The notes under the pieces are model-generated. The model ran no database searches and had not been told where the DNA came from. It saw only the letters and a program-made list of their open reading frames with translations. This document shows positions 21,626-32,950 of a stretch of 64,000 nucleotides of DNA, piece after piece. Source of the DNA: Galeopsis tetrahit. Its lineage: Eukaryota > Streptophyta > Magnoliopsida > Lamiales > Lamiaceae. Location: positions 5,644,501 to 5,708,500 of the forward strand of contig OY776123.1 in the NCBI GenBank assembly GCA_963675135.1, read 5' to 3'. The position numbers and the translations under genes are program-made. Positions within the stretch are counted from its first letter, which is position 1. Each line of letters opens with the position of its first letter.

Positions 21626-22790
21626 TGGAGTAGGGAGCCTGGATTTCTTGGCTTTCTTTGTGAAAGAAGAAGTGCTTCTTCCTCTTCTGACCCTTTGATA
21701 GTTTAGAAGGTGTGAAAGTGAGAGAGGGGTTAGAAGTACCTGCCTTTTTCAAAGGAGAGGCAGTGGGAGTGACATCTGAATCAGATGGAGAGATGAGCCC
21801 TGATCTGATCAGATATCTTCTTTGTGCTAAGGTCTGATTGTCATCATCATCCTCTTTAGCAACCTTCTTTTGAGCCTCTTCTTTCGATGGCTCCTCTTCT
21901 TCTTCAGCAGCAGAGTTATGAGTGGACTCTTCTGCCTTTTCAATAACATCTTTGGAAGATGCTTCAGCTAACAGCTTCTTCCTCTCTTCTTTCAACCTTG
22001 CTGCCTCAGCAAGAGCGTCCTTCCTTAAATAATATTTGGAGATGTGGAAGGTCTTGTGAGGTCCCATCTTGTACTTTCTTGGGAGTACTTCTGGAAGGAT
22101 GATACTCAGCTTGTTGACAAAGCTGACAGTTGAGGTTACCTTCCATTCTCTTGATTGAAGGTCCAAAGTCACCTTCTTGGCTTCAAGAGCAATTCTGTCC
22201 AAGAAAAGCCCTTGCCAGTCTCCATCAATCTGATCCCAGATTGCAGCCATAACTCTAACCTTCAAGGTGGTAACAGCATCATGGCTGAATGTGTTACCTA
22301 GCAGCATCTTGCCTGCTATATCCATCAGGGTTTGAAACTTAGGTTCTAATTGGGATTTCTTGAGTCCAGAGGCATCAGCAGCCTTGATTCTCCCATCAGT
22401 GAACATCTCCATGTATTCTTTCTACTTACCCATAATATAGTTGGAGATATTGATCTTCCCCCTTGATAAACCGAAAAGTTCCTGAAGGATTTCCCTTGTT
22501 ACCTTGACTCTGTGTCCACCCATGACACTTTCGACATAAGATCCCTTCATCACAGCGTTTGCATAGAAAGCCAGCACATCTTGTTCATAAACGTTGGTGG
22601 GTGCTGCTTCCAGAAAATCTCGAAGGTTGAGGTTGATGCAACGGAGAAGGATTTCCTTGTTTGCAGCTGTGTGTTTGCCTTTGAAAAACAGAGCATTCTC
22701 TGTGAACATCTTCCCTTCCTTGGACCACTTTGCAGCATCCAAGGTGCCAGTGCTCTTGGTCTTCTCGTCGTAAATTTCAATGATTGCCAT
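21588..22790 (-). pseudogene. Copia-2 extra ORF, N-terminal part, interrupted by an in-frame TAG
   Basis: The ATG at 22790 opens a frame that ends at TAG 22422-22424 and continues in the same frame from about 22412 to 21588. The first part has a block ending ELFGLSRG preceded by VLAFYANAV and GHRVKVTREIL, reminiscent of the 'putative plant transposon protein' domain in which a FYAN motif precedes a V-x-F/I...LG box (recognition by memory). The second part is helical and passes into an acidic Glu-rich, then basic segment before the frame shifts into 18977-21625. The TAG sits in GGTAAGTAG, which also reads as a splice donor, so either nonsense decay, stop readthrough or splicing could apply. 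Known: soybean SIRE1 uses stop suppression to express its env-like ORF, though at a different place. Confidence 0.65.
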
Positions 22791-24676
22791 AGTAGAGTTT
22801 AAGTGTTTAGGTTTTGAGAGCTTGAAAGAAATTTGCAGAACGAGAGAGTATTGAGAGCAATAGGGTATTGTGAGCGAAAGGGTTTGGAAGAGTTTTAAGG
22901 GTGTGTATATATACTCCAACAATTCTTGATCTAACGGTCAGAATTGGGTTTAATTGTGGAGTAGAGCCCAAGATTTTCCTTATTTGATTTTGGGCCTTTC
23001 TTTAAATTTATCGGCTGAGTTTGCCAAGTGGCAATAGTTGATTTGCTGGCAATTTGGTAATTGAGTATTAATGACATCATTACCAAACATAGCTGTTGTG
23101 ACTAATTTTGTGGCAAGAATTGATCATCAAGGCCGTTTTTTTTTTATAAGTGAATTGCATTCCTTATATAGGCCAATTTGTTTAATTACATTCAGGAATA
23201 AATCTAGAATGAATTACATGATCAAAGATAGTCATTAAACTCAAAAATCAAGTGATCTGATCAGCAGAGTGAAGTCTTCTGATTTCCTGAAAAGGTCTGC
23301 TGATTTCTCTTGGAAGTCTTCTGGTCAGCTGAGTTGGTCTTCTGATCAGCTGAGTGGAGGATTGAGATTTGCTGAGTAAATCTTCTGTGCTTTGAAGGTC
23401 CAACTTGGCTTGATGGATCCTTCATTGTTGCTGTGATGATCCAACCTGGATGATGGATCTTCCAGCTTTATTGTGAGTGGTGATCCAACCTGGTTTGATG
23501 GATCTTCCAGCTCTATCTCTGAATCAAGTAGGACCATCAAATCAATATGTATATCAGCCTGGATGGTATCCCACTGGTTCAGGTTGCCCTTACCATCTGA
23601 TGTTCCTCATCATCAGATGGGTTGTAGCATCAAATGTGTCATAATTGAATCTCTTCGCTACTCTTGAAAGAGAAGGAAGATTGGAAGAGGCTTCAATGGA
23701 GTCGAAGAGAGGGCCATGGACTCAGCCTTCATGTTCTGTTTAGACACAATAGCTTTTGATAACAAGCTCTCCATGTAGAACTTCCCCCTGGAGAAGAAGC
23801 TCTGCTTGTTTGCTACTCTGTCCTCTGCATCTCTCTTTCCTCTAGTTTTCAATAAGGACTTCTCTCTTTCCTCTAGTTTTCATAGACATACTTATGTTGG
23901 TTAAACCAAGTATGCTGATCTGCATCATCTTTATCTTCTGGACAAATCTTCATCTCCTTCACCCAAGACTTTGGTTGAAGAATGATCTCCATTCCATCTT
24001 TTCTTTCAATCTTCTCCATACCTGAAACAAAAATTGTAGTTGGTGATATGTGTTCTTAGGTGTTCTCATAACTTCCTCCTTTTATAGGGGTAGAAATGAG
24101 GTAGTGGAGTGAAAGATGACAAAACTATAGAGTTGATAGGTCTGTATTTCTGAAAAGTTACTTCTTAAGATCAATAATGAGATTCTTGATCTAAGGGTTC
24201 ACATTTAAAGATATTCAGACTTTATCTTATGGAATGCAGAATTTATAAATTTTGAGCAAGAGTTATTTGAAATCCGTACTGTGCATGCATACTGTTGAGT
24301 CGGTGGTGTATTAATCCAACCAAGTATAACTCAATAGTACACTGTATTTATGTATATAAATAAAGTATTTTATGAAGAATAGTTTATTATTATACATAGT
24401 ATACATTGCTGGGAATAAAGAGATCAAATAACTTTGTTCAAGTCTGCTGTATATATATATGATATGATATGCAATGCAGATTTTAGAGTATTTCATCAAG
24501 GATTCTTAAGGTATCATGATTCCCCCTTGATTAGATGACTCTAAGTTTTCCCTCAGCTTTATTTGTCTTCATTGGGAAAGAACTTACCTGAAGATGAGGG
24601 TGTCTATTCACCTCATCTGATCCTCCTAGTCTGCTGCACTTGGGTCAGCTGAGGTTTTCAGCTGATCTTTCCTTCT
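22791..24676. other. Copia-2 spacer between pol and extra ORF
   Basis: About 1.9 kb with no coding domain. It holds the putative leader of the extra ORF (22791-22925). A repeat of GATCCAACCTGGxTGATGGATCTTCC phrases lies at 23400-23520. Polypurine-like AAGGGGGAA motifs on the - strand occur at 23781-23790 and 24519-24530. CTTCTG-type repeats near 23270-23350 resemble those in the LTR. Multiple polypurine tracts are a described Sirevirus trait. Confidence 0.6.
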
Positions 24677-27658
24677 TCATGTGCTTGGGTCCAGGAGTCC
24701 TAAGCTGTAACATAGGGTTTTGAACCTTTCTTCAGCTAGGGGCTTAGTCAAGATGTCCGCTCTTTGGATATCTGTGTGAATTTTCTCCATCTTGATGTCC
24801 TTCTTTTCAAGGTGGTCTCTTATGAAGTGGTGTCGAATGTCGACATGCTTGCACCTTGTGTGGAGGACTGGATTTTGAGTGATGGCAATGGCACTGCTGC
24901 TATCACAATAAATAGGGACTTCTCTTGCCTCTACATTGTAATCCTTGAGTTGTTGAACTAGCCAGAGCAGCTGACTACAACAACTACCAGCTGCCATGTA
25001 TTCTGCTTCAGTGGTGGAGGTTGCAACTGAGGTTTGCTTCTTAGAGAACCATGATATCAGCTTGTTGCCTAGAAATTGACAGGTTCCAGATGTGGATTTC
25101 CTATCAATTCTACATCCTCCATAGTCTGAGTCAGAATAGCCACTCAATTCTAGATTGTCATCAGCAGGGTACCATAGTCCTAGGTTGACTGTTCCTTTTA
25201 GGTACTTGAGAATCTTCCTTGCTGCTTCTAGATGACTTTGATTTGGGTTTGCTTGAAACCTAGCACATACTCCTACAACAAATGTTATGTCTGGTCTGCT
25301 AGCTGTAAGATATAGTAGAGATCCAATCAGTGCTCTATATTCAGCTTGATCAACTGCCTTTCCAGACTCATCTGGTTCCATTTTGAAAGATGTCATCATT
25401 GGAATCCTTGCAGTCTTGCTTTGTAGGGCTTTGAATCTTTCTAATAGGCTCTTGGTATACTTGGACTGGTTGATGAAGATCCCTTCTGAACTCTGCTTGA
25501 CTTGAAGTCCTAGAAAATAATTCATCTCACCCATCATGCTCATTTCAAACTTTCCTTGCATAAGTTCAGAGAACTTCTTGCACATCTCTTGATTGGGTGA
25601 TCCAAATATAATATCATCTACATATATTTGCACCATTAGGATGTCTTCTCCTTCTTGTATTCTGAAAAGAGTTCTATCCACTTTGCCTTTTGTATATCCA
25701 TTGTCAAGTAGGAATTGTGACAATGTGTCATACCAAGCTCTAGGGGCTTGTTTTAGACCATAGAGAGCCTTCTTCAGTCGATATACTTGATCACCTTTTT
25801 CAAAACCTGGAGGCTGCTCTACATATACTTCTTCTACCAGAATACCATTTAGAAAAGCACTCTTGACATCCATTTGATATACCTTGAAGCCCATATATGA
25901 TGCATAAGCTAGAAACAGTCGTATGGCTTCTAATCTGGCTACTGGAGCAAAGGTTTCATCATAGTCAATCCCTTCAGATTGAGAGTATCCTTTTGCAACT
26001 AGCCTAGCCTTATTTCTAGTTATCACATCATTTTCGTCCTTCTTGTTCTTGAATACCCACTTTGTTCCTACTACATTGTGGTTTTCAGGACGATCTACCA
26101 ATTCCCAGACTTCATTTCTTTCGAATTGGTTTAGTTCTTCTTGCATAGCAGTGATCCAATTGCTATCTGTCATTGCTTCTTCTATATCAGCTGGTTCAAT
26201 GTTGGATAGGAAAGCACACCAGCAGAACATAGATGATTGTGAGTTCTGATTCAGTTGTCTTCTTGTCTTGACACCTGAGTCAGGTCCTCCTAAGATGAGG
26301 TTTGATGGATGGTTGTTTCTCCATGTATGCCTCACAGGAGTATCTGCATTGGATGAGCTTGGATTCTCATCTGATCTAGTGCCATCAGGAGGGTTGACTT
26401 GATTAGGTCGATCATCATCTGTATCTTGAGTGTCAAAGAGATCATTCCCCCTGGCATTTGGGATTGGTGCATCTTGATTCTGGTCAGCTTGTCCTGCTTG
26501 AGTTTGAGATCTAGTGACAGGTCTATGAGGCTTATCCTCCTCTGGTTCTTCAGGGAAAGGTTCATTGACTTCAATGAACTCATCTGGTTTGGACTTGATC
26601 ACTAGATGTCTCATCTGATCTGCAGCTGAGTTTGTTTCTACTGCATTCTTTTCACAAGATTCATCAAAAACAACATGAGGTGTTTCTTCCACAAGAAGGG
26701 TTCGTTTGTTGAGTACTCTAAATGCTTTGCTAGTTGAGGAGTATCCTAAAAATATCCCCTCATCTGCTTTGGCATCAAAAGCATTCAACTTACTCTTCCC
26801 ATTGTTGTGAATGAAACACTTACAACCAAATATATGAAAGTAAGATACTCTAGGTTTTCTTCCTTTCCATAGTTCATATGGGGTTTTCTCATGTATTTTA
26901 TGAATACCTGACCTGTTTTGAGTGTGACAAGCTGTGTTGATGGCTTCTGCCCATAGCTTCTTGGGAGTGGAGAATTCAGCAAGGAGTGTTCTGGCAGCTT
27001 CTTTGAGTGTTCTGACTCTTCTTTCAGCTACACCATTCTGTTGTGGTGTTCTTGCTGCACTTGTCTCATGCTGAATACCGTTAGAAGTACAATAGGCAAT
27101 AATATAAGAGTTAATGAATTCAGTGCCTTTGTCACTTCTAATTTTCACAATTGGTTCTCCTTTCTCTACTTGGATCCTCTTCAATAGTTCAGGGAGCTTC
27201 TGCTGTGTTTCACTCTTCTTGTATAAGAAGATAACCCAAGTAAACTTGGAATAATCATCTACAACAATAAGAGTGTACTTACTCCCTGTTAGAGTGGTTG
27301 GAGTGATTGGTCCAAAGAGATCCATGTGAAGCAGTTCAAGAACTCTGCTGGTTGATGCTGTCTTCTTGGTCTTGAAGGAGACCTTTGTTTGCTTTCCTTG
27401 TTGACATGCATCACACACCTGATCTTTACAGTAGAGTTCATTAGGCAGACCATCAACTAAGGATTCCCTTGCTAACTTGTTCATAGTCTTAAAGTTCAGA
27501 TGACTAAGACGTTTGTGCCATAGCCAGCTGACATCTTTAGGGCTCTTCACAAGCAGACATGTATCCTTAGGACAGCTGTTCCAATTTGCAAGATACATAC
27601 TTCCCTTTCTAGATCCTGTTAGAAGGTTTTGTTTTGTTCTCTTATCACTATGAGACAC
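24677..27658 (-). pseudogene. Copia-2 pol: integrase, reverse transcriptase, RNase H
   Basis: A 993-codon frame. The integrase has an HHCC zinc domain (HKRLSHLNF ... CDACQQGK, about residues 48-90), catalytic Asp in HMDLFGP, Asp in RSDKGTEF and Glu in PQQNGVAERRVR. A Pro/Asp-rich hinge follows, then reverse transcriptase with VAKGYSQ, DVKSAFLNG, LYGLKQAPRAW and catalytic YVDD, then RNase H with SDSDYGG, DRKSTSG and TTEAEYMAA. The protease frame upstream is shifted by one base within the A-rich stretch at about 27625-27650, so gag-pro and int-RT cannot be read through as written; hence pseudogene. All catalytic residues I can check are kept, so the defect is probably young. Confidence 0.92.
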
Positions 27659-27960
27659 TCATCTTTAGAGAATTTGACTGAGTAACCAGTGTCACAAAAG
27701 TGAGAAACAGATAATAAATTAAACTTAAGACCTTCTACATATGATACATCATGTACCTCAATGTCACCATTTTTAAGGGTGCCATATCCTTTTGTGTTAC
27801 CATGCGCGTTATCACCAAAGAAGACTTTTGGACCTTTCTTTTCTATGTAGTTGGTCAGCAGGGCTTTGGTTCCTGTCATGTGAGTTGAGCATCCACTATC
27901 TATGTACCAAGTTTCTCCTGCTAGACCTCCTCTTCTGTATAGGTCCCTCCTTTCCTGCAA
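27619..27960 (-). pseudogene. Copia-2 protease segment
   Basis: About 113 codons with the aspartic protease motif DSGCSTHMTG and a following YGTLKNGDIEV / GLKFNLLSVSHFC stretch, typical of plant copia protease to integrase junctions. It is in the same frame as gag, from which it is separated only by one TAA (27967-27969), and out of frame with integrase. No ATG is present; it would be made by readthrough or after splicing to the TTTTCTTGCAG acceptor-like sequence just upstream (inference). Confidence 0.85.
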
Positions 27961-27966
27961 GAAAAG

Positions 27967-30369
27967 TTAAGTCTTAGGTACCCATTTTGTTTTGGGTCCT
28001 TGGGTGTTAGTACTACCCTTGGGAACCCACATATACATTGGTCGTTTGAACAACCTTGAGCACTTGTGTTGTTTCCCTCGGGCATCACAGAACCAAATCT
28101 TACCAGTCAGCACCTTGGACTGATCTGATTTGTCCTTAGTGTCAGCTAAGTAATAGTCAAATGGTTTCCCTTTATAGGAGTGTACATACACGATCTTTTG
28201 ACTAGTTACATTCGGCCTGGGTGCATTAGCTGGTCGATGCACACGATTATATGGACCATACTCTTCTGTTCTCACAATATCATAAGAGATAGGGGGTGCA
28301 AAGAGAACAGATTTGTTTGAAGAAGACTTCTTCTTCTTGGCTGGAGCAGCATACAGCTGAGACTGTCTCAGCCGAGATGGTCTAGGCTGTTTGCTGTTCC
28401 TCTGTACAGGCTTGGGGTTAGCTTGTCCTTTACCATTTTTGGTTTTGGGATAGTTAGCCTTAGCTGGTACAGATGCCTTTTGGTTCATATTAGGTTCATT
28501 GTGTTTAGAACACTCACCCTTTTCATGTGTCTGAGTAGTGCACTTGTTAGGTGTACTACCCCCAGCTGGAGAGGATGTAGATGGGTTGAGTTCATAGCCA
28601 AAACCCATCTTATTGCCATTTGATCTATAATACTCAGAGATACTTTCAATAGTAGTAGAGGCTTTATTGAACTCTGATATCTTTTGATTTAGGCATTCCT
28701 TCTCCTTTTCTAAGAGCTTGTGTGTTTGGAAGAGGTCATCGAATTTGGATTGTAGTGAACGAAGTTCCTTAGTTTCTAAAGCTTGAGTTTGTAACATCCC
28801 CTCATACAACTGAGTTATTGTGGTATTTTCTTCCTTAAGAAGCTCCACTTCTCTGGTCAATCTTTCATTCATTGTGGCCAGCTCAGGGGTGTTATCAAAC
28901 TTAACCTTTTTCAACTTAGCAATTTCTTTCCTTAGATCCTTATTCTCCTCTTCCACTTCTATAAAAGCTCTAGTGGCAATATCCAGATCACCTTTTACTT
29001 TTCTTAAAGATTGATAATATGTGTCTTCTGATTCGCCTTCAGATGAGTTTATCTCATCTGATTGTGAAAAAATAGGTGAATGGAAAGTAGTAGTATAGGA
29101 GTTTACCTCATTTTCACCTATGGCCATCATAGCTAGGTCATCTGAATCATCTGAGAAGATTTGGCAGTCTGGTGATGTAGGGAGTTCATCACTTTGATAT
29201 TCAGATTCTTCAGTCACCATAGCTTTCTTGTCTGAAGTTCTTCTTGGCCTTCTTTCTTCTTTGTCATCCAAATCCAGCTCAGGACATTCATAGACATAGT
29301 GTCCTGGTTTGCGACAGTTGAAGCATGATCCAGGTTTCTGATTTGAGTTGCCTTTCCTTGGAGGAGTGGCATCTCTTCTTCTAGATCCTCGGCTGTCAGA
29401 TGACTCCACATCCTTTCTAGGATGTCTTTCTGGTGTTCTTTCTCTGGAACCTCTGGAGGGTGAACTTGCTCTTCTATCTTTGTAGTTTCTATAGAATTTT
29501 CTATATTTGTTGTTGAGAGTGTTCATCCTTTCGAATCTCTTGATTATAAGAGCCATTTGTTCCTTCAGACTCATGTCTGATCCTTCACAGTCTTCTGTTT
29601 TCAGAGAGGCCTTGCCAGATGAGGTACTTGCAGCTTTTGTATTGGCTGCCTTGAAGGCTATAGTCTTGGAGGTAGATGGGGCTGCAGTTGACTCATCACT
29701 TCCTGAGTTTTCTTCTCTGTCAAGGTCATATTCATGAGCTTTTAGGTTCTGAAATAGAGTTTGAGTAGACCACTTCTTGATATCTTGAGTATCTTTGATG
29801 ATGGTCTTCTTGAGTTTCCATCTCTTGGGTAAAGAGTCCAAGATCTTCAAGTTTTTCTCTCTATTTGTATACTTCTTGCCTAGAGATTCAATCTCATTTA
29901 TGATCTTTGTACATCTATTGTCCAGCTGATCAATAGTTTCTCCTGGATGCATCTTGAGGTGTTCAAACTTCTTGACTGCTGTCGACAATTTGCTTTCCTT
30001 GATCAGCTCAGTTCCTTCACAGAGGAGTGCCAATGCCTCCCACATCTCTCTGGCTGACTCACAGTGGATGACCTTTGCAATGTACTCATTTGGAAGAGTT
30101 TGCATTATGTAATCTTGAGCAATGCTATCAAGGTTTGATTGCTTCATCTCTTCTGGTGTGAGATCCCTCATGGGCTTGGGAACCAGTTCTCCAACTGGGA
30201 CTTCTGGATCACCATTTGCAGTGTTGACTGTCATGATGGTGATTGGGCCTTCAGTGATTACTGACCACATCTTGTAGTGGACTGATGTGAGATTCTTCCT
30301 CATCCTGATCTTCCAGTAATCATAATCCTCAACTGAAAACTTAGGCAACTTACGCATGTTAGCACTCAT
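27967..30369 (-). CDS. Copia-2 gag
   Basis: An ATG at 30369 starts an 800-residue frame. Residues 1-230 are a UBN2-type copia gag (SAREMWEAL, then KKWSTQTLFQNL). A basic Arg/Ser linker and a CCHC zinc knuckle C-x2-C-x4-H-x4-C (about 349-362) follow. An acidic stretch leads to a coiled coil (about 455-585) and then a Pro/Asn/Lys-rich C-terminal half ending WVPKT. The long coiled-coil-bearing gag is typical of Sireviruses, in some of which gag binds a dynein light chain (known from literature). Intact. The ORF ends with TAA followed in frame by protease. Confidence 0.9.
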   Translation of the reverse strand: MSANMRKLPKFSVEDYDYWKIRMRKNLTSVHYKMWSVITEGPITIMTVNTANGDPEVPVGELVPKPMRDLTPEEMKQSNLDSIAQDYIMQTLPNEYIAKVIHCESAREMWEALALLCEGTELIKESKLSTAVKKFEHLKMHPGETIDQLDNRCTKIINEIESLGKKYTNREKNLKILDSLPKRWKLKKTIIKDTQDIKKWSTQTLFQNLKAHEYDLDREENSGSDESTAAPSTSKTIAFKAANTKAASTSSGKASLKTEDCEGSDMSLKEQMALIIKRFERMNTLNNKYRKFYRNYKDRRASSPSRGSRERTPERHPRKDVESSDSRGSRRRDATPPRKGNSNQKPGSCFNCRKPGHYVYECPELDLDDKEERRPRRTSDKKAMVTEESEYQSDELPTSPDCQIFSDDSDDLAMMAIGENEVNSYTTTFHSPIFSQSDEINSSEGESEDTYYQSLRKVKGDLDIATRAFIEVEEENKDLRKEIAKLKKVKFDNTPELATMNERLTREVELLKEENTTITQLYEGMLQTQALETKELRSLQSKFDDLFQTHKLLEKEKECLNQKISEFNKASTTIESISEYYRSNGNKMGFGYELNPSTSSPAGGSTPNKCTTQTHEKGECSKHNEPNMNQKASVPAKANYPKTKNGKGQANPKPVQRNSKQPRPSRLRQSQLYAAPAKKKKSSSNKSVLFAPPISYDIVRTEEYGPYNRVHRPANAPRPNVTSQKIVYVHSYKGKPFDYYLADTKDKSDQSKVLTGKIWFCDARGKQHKCSRLFKRPMYMWVPKGSTNTQGPKTKWVPKT

Positions 30370-30483
30370 GCTGTATGAGTTTTCAAAAACAAGTTTTCCA
30401 AAAAGATCTGTTCAAGAGGACTACAGAAAGACTCCCTCAAGTCTTCTGATAATCTAGAGACAGTAGTCCGTTAGAACCACTGC

Positions 30484-30495
30484 TCTGATACCACT
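30484..30495 (-). other. Copia-2 primer binding site
   Basis: On the - strand TGGTATCAGAGC lies within the first bases after the 5' LTR (LTR end ACA, then AG, then this motif), complementary to plant initiator Met tRNA. Confidence 0.92.
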
Positions 30496-31919
30496 TGTTG
30501 GTCCCTGAACGAGTAGTGAATGGGTTTAAAGTCTAGAGGGGAGGGGTGAATAGACTTTAAAACTTTTTCAAACAGAGTTGGGAACCTCTTCTGATTGCTA
30601 TGTCAACTGGACTACAAGTCTGCTGGTCCAGATGACTATAGTGATCTGACTGAGGAGGTTATATGCGGAATTATGGTGGCCCTGGTTTAGACTCGTTCTT
30701 GTAACTTGTTTTACTTAATGAAAATACTCAGCTGATGCTGGTTTGAAAGTTATGGCCTTGTTTTGAAGAGTGTTGAAATCACAGTATGCACTATATAATA
30801 ATGAATGTAAAGGCAGAAATGTAAAGTGCAGAAAGTAAATAACACCGGATTTATAGTGGTTCGGATATACGTTCCTACGTCCACTCTCACGTCCTAACGT
30901 GATGTTTAATCCCTTTAATTTCCACAAATTACAAGGGTCTTGACCTTTATAGTCCCAAGGTTAGGACTTTGAGATCTGAGCCGTCCTAACAGCTACGGTC
31001 TCCACAAGTGATTGTAAGCACTTGCACTTTAAGGGGTTTCAAAAACTTTAACCTTTCGGTGAGGGTTTGGGGTTTTTGAGGTGTATCCAACTAATGGTTC
31101 AAGCTTATAATTTGCTTAACCACTATGCCTAAAACAATTGATATACAATATGAACAGGTTTCAGGTTCTTAAGGGTTGGATAGAAATCACTTAAGAGCTA
31201 TAGATAATCTAATGGTTTCTGGCTCTTTTGAGAATTCTTAGAACTGTATGGCTTTAGCTTTGATTGCTTGCTTGGCTTGTTGAATTCTCTCTTGTGACTT
31301 TTTTTTTTTTGTGATTTCTCATCCTCTTGTATTTATAATGGAGATTGGTTGCAACTAGCCGTTGGAGTTGACTAGCCGTTTGAGCAATCTTTCCATAATA
31401 GCTTGATTCCTTGATTCCAGCCGCTTGATTGCTTCAATCCTGGGATCATGTCAATCTTCTAAATAAGGTAGGTCTTCGTTTGAATTGCAAGATGACTTGG
31501 GAATCAGCCGAGTCCTGGAAGAGCACATAGTCTTCTGATCTGTACTTCTAGTCTTCTGACTACTCTTCTGGCCTTAGGTCTTCTGTCTTCACTCTTCTGA
31601 TCTGGAAATTCTTTGTACTGCTTTTAGGCCATCTTCAATCTGGGACTCCATCAGATAGGTAGGTATACAAGCACCTTAACTTATCTGGTCTTCAAGGATC
31701 TTCTAGTCTTCATGTCTTCTACTCTTCTCATCTTGAGGATAGGCATGTAAGCCAGGACTGTGCTGATCAGCTGATATCAATACAGTTGATCACACAAGAC
31801 TAGTCTAAGCTGTTCTATACAAGTCAGCTGATCCTATTACATTTATAAACTCTAAGTGTTTTGGCCATCAAAACTATTCTAACATCAAGTGGGGCTTAGG
31901 ATGAATTTATATCCCAACA
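30496..31919 (-). repeat. Copia-2 5' LTR
   Basis: 1424 bp; differs from the 3' LTR by a 14-bp insertion-type duplication near 30812 and about six substitutions that I could find by eye. Target duplicate ATATC at 31920-31924. Confidence 0.95.
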
Positions 31920-31924
31920 ATATC

Positions 31925-32300
31925 GATATCGGTAAATTTTGAAAATTAAAAAAACTTAATAACAAACCTTTAATACATAAAAATAACAAAACAATTTGAA
32001 TACATTTTATATCAGTGATAAATTTATATAAAATATAAAATACAATGTTATTTCATATGATATTTATTGATATTTTTCAAAATTTATCGACATTTCTCTA
32101 TATTTTTCGATATTTTATCAATATTAGGTTCGATATTATTATTTTCTACTGATATTTTCAACATTTTTATAAATATCGTGAAAATGTCGATTCTTTCTAA
32201 TATCAATATCGATGGCTGCGAAAAATGGATATATCGAAAATATTTTCATCCATGCAATAACAATCAGTGCTAGTGTTGTTGTTTTGTGTCTTTAGCAGCA
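31925..32300. other. AT-rich remnant with TATCGATAT phrases; end of block S
   Basis: 32050-32240 is full of TATTTTTCGATAT/ATATCGATAT-like phrases, which looks like a decayed AT-rich repeat family. No gene is visible. Block S copy 2 starts near 32260. Confidence 0.4.
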
Positions 32301-32308
32301 ACAGGGAG

Positions 32309-32638
32309 TAGTGCTTTTATTCGAATCGAGCCTTAACGAGACTTGGCTCGGCTTGACTCGTTAAGGCTCGACTCGTTTAACTTAATGAGCCGAGCTCGAG
32401 CTCGTTAGATACTCGATCTTACTAACGAGTCGGTTCGAGCTCGACTTGTTAGGCCCGATAACAAATTTTTTGTAAAAAATTCAATTAGGCTCGTTAGACT
32501 CGACTCGACTCGATAGGCTCGTTAAGCTCGTTAGACTCGTTAACGAGTCGAGCCGAACTCAATTTTTAACTCGATAAGAGCTCGAGTCGAGCTCGAACCT
32601 CAAATACTCGGCTCGACTCGACTCGAATAACAGCTCTA
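32309..32638. mobile_element. hAT-type MITE rich in CTCGA/GAGCC phrases
   Basis: 330 bp. The TIRs are TAGTGCTTTTATTCGAATCG at the left and, read from the right, TAGAGCTGTTATTCGAGTCG. An 8-bp target duplication ACAGGGAG (32301-32308 and 32639-32646) fits hAT. The paralogous block at 15691 is the empty site. The interior is a dense set of TCGAGCTCG/GGCTCG inverted phrases that would fold on itself. Confidence 0.88.
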
Positions 32639-32950
32639 ACAGGGAGTTTCTTGGCATTTTTCATAGATTTTTTCTATCTATTAATTTCTAACTCATACCT
32701 CTCATTTGTTCATTTTATATGATTTTCTCTTTAATATATTCACTAATAGTTACTCTTTGGTGTCAGTTTTCATAATGACCTATTTTTGGATTTTGGGTGT
32801 CTTATGAAAATTACTAATTTCTTTTTTTACAACATTCACTATTTCTCTCTAACCTTTTCTTTTTTCTTATCTCATAAAATACCATGATCAATGGAGTCTA
32901 AATTGGACTAAACCATGTAAAGAAATGTAGAAAATCTGGTTAATTATCTT
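32639..32950 (+). repeat. Repeat block S, copy 2 (right part)
   Basis: Continues after the hAT MITE and parallels 15699-16095, ending at GAAATGTAGAAAATCTGGTT. Confidence 0.7.

Larger units (their letters stand above)
17343..31919 (-). mobile_element. Ty1/copia retrotransposon Copia-2, Sirevirus/Maximus-like, 14.6 kb, complete ends
   Basis: LTRs of 1410 bp (left, 3') and 1424 bp (right, 5') begin TGTTGG and end CCAACA. The target duplication is ATATC (17338-17342 and 31920-31924). A perfect TGGTATCAGAGC primer site follows the 5' LTR and a polypurine tract AAAAAGGGGGAAAT precedes the 3' LTR. Order on the - strand: gag, protease, integrase, RT-RNase H, about 1.9 kb of spacer, then a long extra ORF before the 3' LTR, the layout of Sireviruses. 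The LTRs differ by about six substitutions and one 14-bp insertion (right copy, near 30812), so insertion was recent. Frameshifts lie in pol and in the extra ORF. Confidence 0.95.
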
